Source: Lachnospiraceae bacterium NK3A20
GTDB lineage: Bacteria > Bacillota > Clostridia > Lachnospirales > Lachnospiraceae
Direction: 5' to 3'
NCBI GenBank assembly: GCA_900107575.1
Contig: FNQX01000013.1
Location: forward strand, 43,687-107,686
Length of the DNA stretch: 64,000 bases
The notes under the pieces are model-generated. The model was given only the letters and a program-made list of their open reading frames with translations, did no database searches and was not told where the DNA came from. Below are positions 62,821 to 64,000 of this stretch, piece by piece (position 1 is the stretch's first letter; each line of letters opens with the position of its first letter). Both the position numbers and the translations under genes were made by a program.

Positions 62821-63858
62821 TCACCACCGCGTCGGCACGACCCTGCGCAGCGTCGCCCGCCATGCCCAGCCGAGTAAACAAAAGGCGCCCGGGATCGCAG
62901 AGAGTCCCGCGACGTTCCGATACAGGTTCCAGATTCGCTGCACAGCCTTCCTTTTGTTCGAGGATAGTGACGCTTCCGGTCTCCTGTAAATGACGAGCGG
63001 CTCATTCAGACCGTAAGCCTTGTGCCCGCTCTTCAATATCTTCCACCAGGTTGCTGTATCTTCCGAACCGATTGATGGCATCCGAAGAAGATCTTTCGGT
63101 ATCCTCTCTGTGTCGAAGAGCACCGTCGAGGTGAAGATCACCGTCCGCGTGAGTGCCTGCCGGAACGAGATCTTATCCGGCACCCGGACGCCCCGCCCTG
63201 TTGGCACCGCCTTTTCATCTCCGAACTCATACGCGCAGAATACAAAGCCGGCATCCTTTGATGCCGCGCAGTTCTGCAGCTGCGACATATAGTTCAATTC
63301 CCGCTGCAGCTTCTCCGGTTTCCAGATATCATCCGCGTCGAGAAAGGCAATAAACCTGCCCTTCGCCGCATCCAGGCCGGTGTTCCGTGCGCTCGCCGCA
63401 CCCTCATTCCTGTTCTTGCAAATGAGGCGGATACGTTCGTCTGTGCTGCATATCTCTTCACGTGTAGCATCTTCTTTAGATCCGTTGTCTGGCTCCTCAG
63501 ATGCGGAATCCTCTTCTGCTCCTGCACTCCTCTCATATGTCAGACAGGCACAATGATTGCTCTGTTCTGGAAGTTCTGTACTCTGCTCCCCGGAATACTT
63601 CGCAATGATCTCGCGGATCTTCTCTCTCGTGCCATCCGTCGACACGTCGTCCACGAGAATCAGCTCCCAGTCGGTGAATGTCTGTGCGATGACACTTTGA
63701 ATCGTTTCCTCAATATATTTCTCTGCGTTGTACACCGGCACGATGATGCTGACCCGGGCGCACGCAGAGGGGGATGCTGTGAACGCAGCATCCCCCTCTG
63801 TGGCAGTTATATTTTTTTCGCTATCGCTCATCATTTTGCCGGTGTCTTCTCCTGACAT
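62821..63858 (-). CDS. GT2 family glycosyltransferase with an acidic low-complexity insert
   Basis: The 345-residue protein has a 33-residue polar N-terminal extension, then the GT-A domain: RVSIIVPVYNAEKYIEETIQ, ILVDDVSTDGTREK. At residues about 90-140 (63439-63591) a Glu/Ser/Asp-rich stretch separates IREIIAKYSG from RIRLICKNRNEGAASARN, where normal GT2 enzymes have only a short acidic linker. The metal site FLDADDIWKPEK and the acceptor-side SEDTATWWKILK are present. GAGGTAG precedes the ATG. It is the most upstream glycan gene in the window. Confidence 0.88.
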   Translation of the reverse strand: MSGEDTGKMMSDSEKNITATEGDAAFTASPSACARVSIIVPVYNAEKYIEETIQSVIAQTFTDWELILVDDVSTDGTREKIREIIAKYSGEQSTELPEQSNHCACLTYERSAGAEEDSASEEPDNGSKEDATREEICSTDERIRLICKNRNEGAASARNTGLDAAKGRFIAFLDADDIWKPEKLQRELNYMSQLQNCAASKDAGFVFCAYEFGDEKAVPTGRGVRVPDKISFRQALTRTVIFTSTVLFDTERIPKDLLRMPSIGSEDTATWWKILKSGHKAYGLNEPLVIYRRPEASLSSNKRKAVQRIWNLYRNVAGLSAIPGAFCLLGWAWRATLRRVVPTRW

Positions 63859-63905
63859 AATCTACCTCACGGTACGCATCGGCGCCTCTTCCAAGCTTAT
63901 ACCAA

Positions 63906-63944
63906 TGCCGCGTATTTTGCGGCACTCGCGCGAGAAACTCGCGC
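63906..63944. other. Two tandem hairpins upstream of the glycan operon
   Basis: TGCCGC (63906-63911) pairs with GCGGCA (63919-63924). GCGCGAG (63928-63934) pairs with CTCGCGC (63938-63944) around AAA. Both are perfect. They could act in a leader RNA of the minus-strand operon. Confidence 0.5.
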
Positions 63945-63967
63945 AGGCGGTTTCGCATGTATCGGGG

Positions 63968-64000
63968 CCTCGGGGACGCTTGCGTCACCGAGGATTGTTT
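63968..64000 (+). terminator. Terminator-like hairpin at the window edge
   Basis: CCTCGG and CCGAGG with inner GACGC/GCGTC form a stem of about 11 base pairs (63968-63993), followed by ATTGTTT on the plus strand. The following bases fall outside the window, so the U-run cannot be judged. Confidence 0.45.

Overview
The window looks like a chromosomal segment of a moderately GC-rich Bacillota, most likely class Clostridia and possibly the Lachnospiraceae. This is inferred from the Nif3/TrmK/DnaG/Dgt neighbourhood, a TGS-type nucleoside kinase, tRNA-Leu genes without encoded CCA, a complete Rnf complex and Spo0A-box-like sequences. The species cannot be fixed from this sequence alone.

Positions 1-5.7 kb hold a housekeeping block on the minus strand: nucleoside kinase (cut by the window edge), Nif3-like protein, TrmK, DNA primase, dGTPase and two tandem tRNA-Leu genes with a clear promoter and terminator. 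The sigma factor gene rpoD, which usually follows dnaG in Bacillota, is absent. Positions 6-9.5 kb on the plus strand carry an ApbE flavin transferase lipoprotein, a TetR regulator with two matching operator-like inverted repeats, and a GPH-type sugar/cation symporter. The convergent gap at 9.5-10 kb holds a 41-bp-period array of palindromes built from TGTCGAA.

From 10 to 64 kb almost everything concerns surface polysaccharide. About a dozen large polytopic membrane proteins (GtrII-like, YfhO-like, DUF2142 and other GT-C-like) sit among glycosyltransferases of types GT2, GT4, GT8, GT10, GT17, GT26, a fucosyltransferase-like protein and a galactofuranosyltransferase-like protein. There are two flippase candidates (an ABC exporter and a Wzx), two polymerase-like proteins, a GtrB-like lipid-sugar synthase, a polyprenyl glycosylphosphotransferase and a CotH-like protein. 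The rnfCDGEAB operon (23.6-28.9 kb) and hslO (Hsp33) interrupt this region. ApbE at 6 kb is the expected maturation enzyme for the flavoprotein subunits RnfD and RnfG.

A likely working model is as follows. The glycosylphosphotransferase at 59.4-61.0 kb starts the lipid-linked repeat unit. The GT26 protein next to it and the minus-strand glycosyltransferases from 64 to 40 kb extend it. Wzx or the ABC exporter flips it and the Wzy-like proteins polymerise it. GtrB-type donors feed the outward-facing GT-C and GtrII enzymes for side-branch decoration. The most unusual items are an acyltransferase-3/polymerase fusion (57-59.4 kb), recurrent acidic low-complexity inserts inside at least seven proteins of the locus, the TGTCGAA palindrome array, and a polymerase with an added two-helix C-terminal module.
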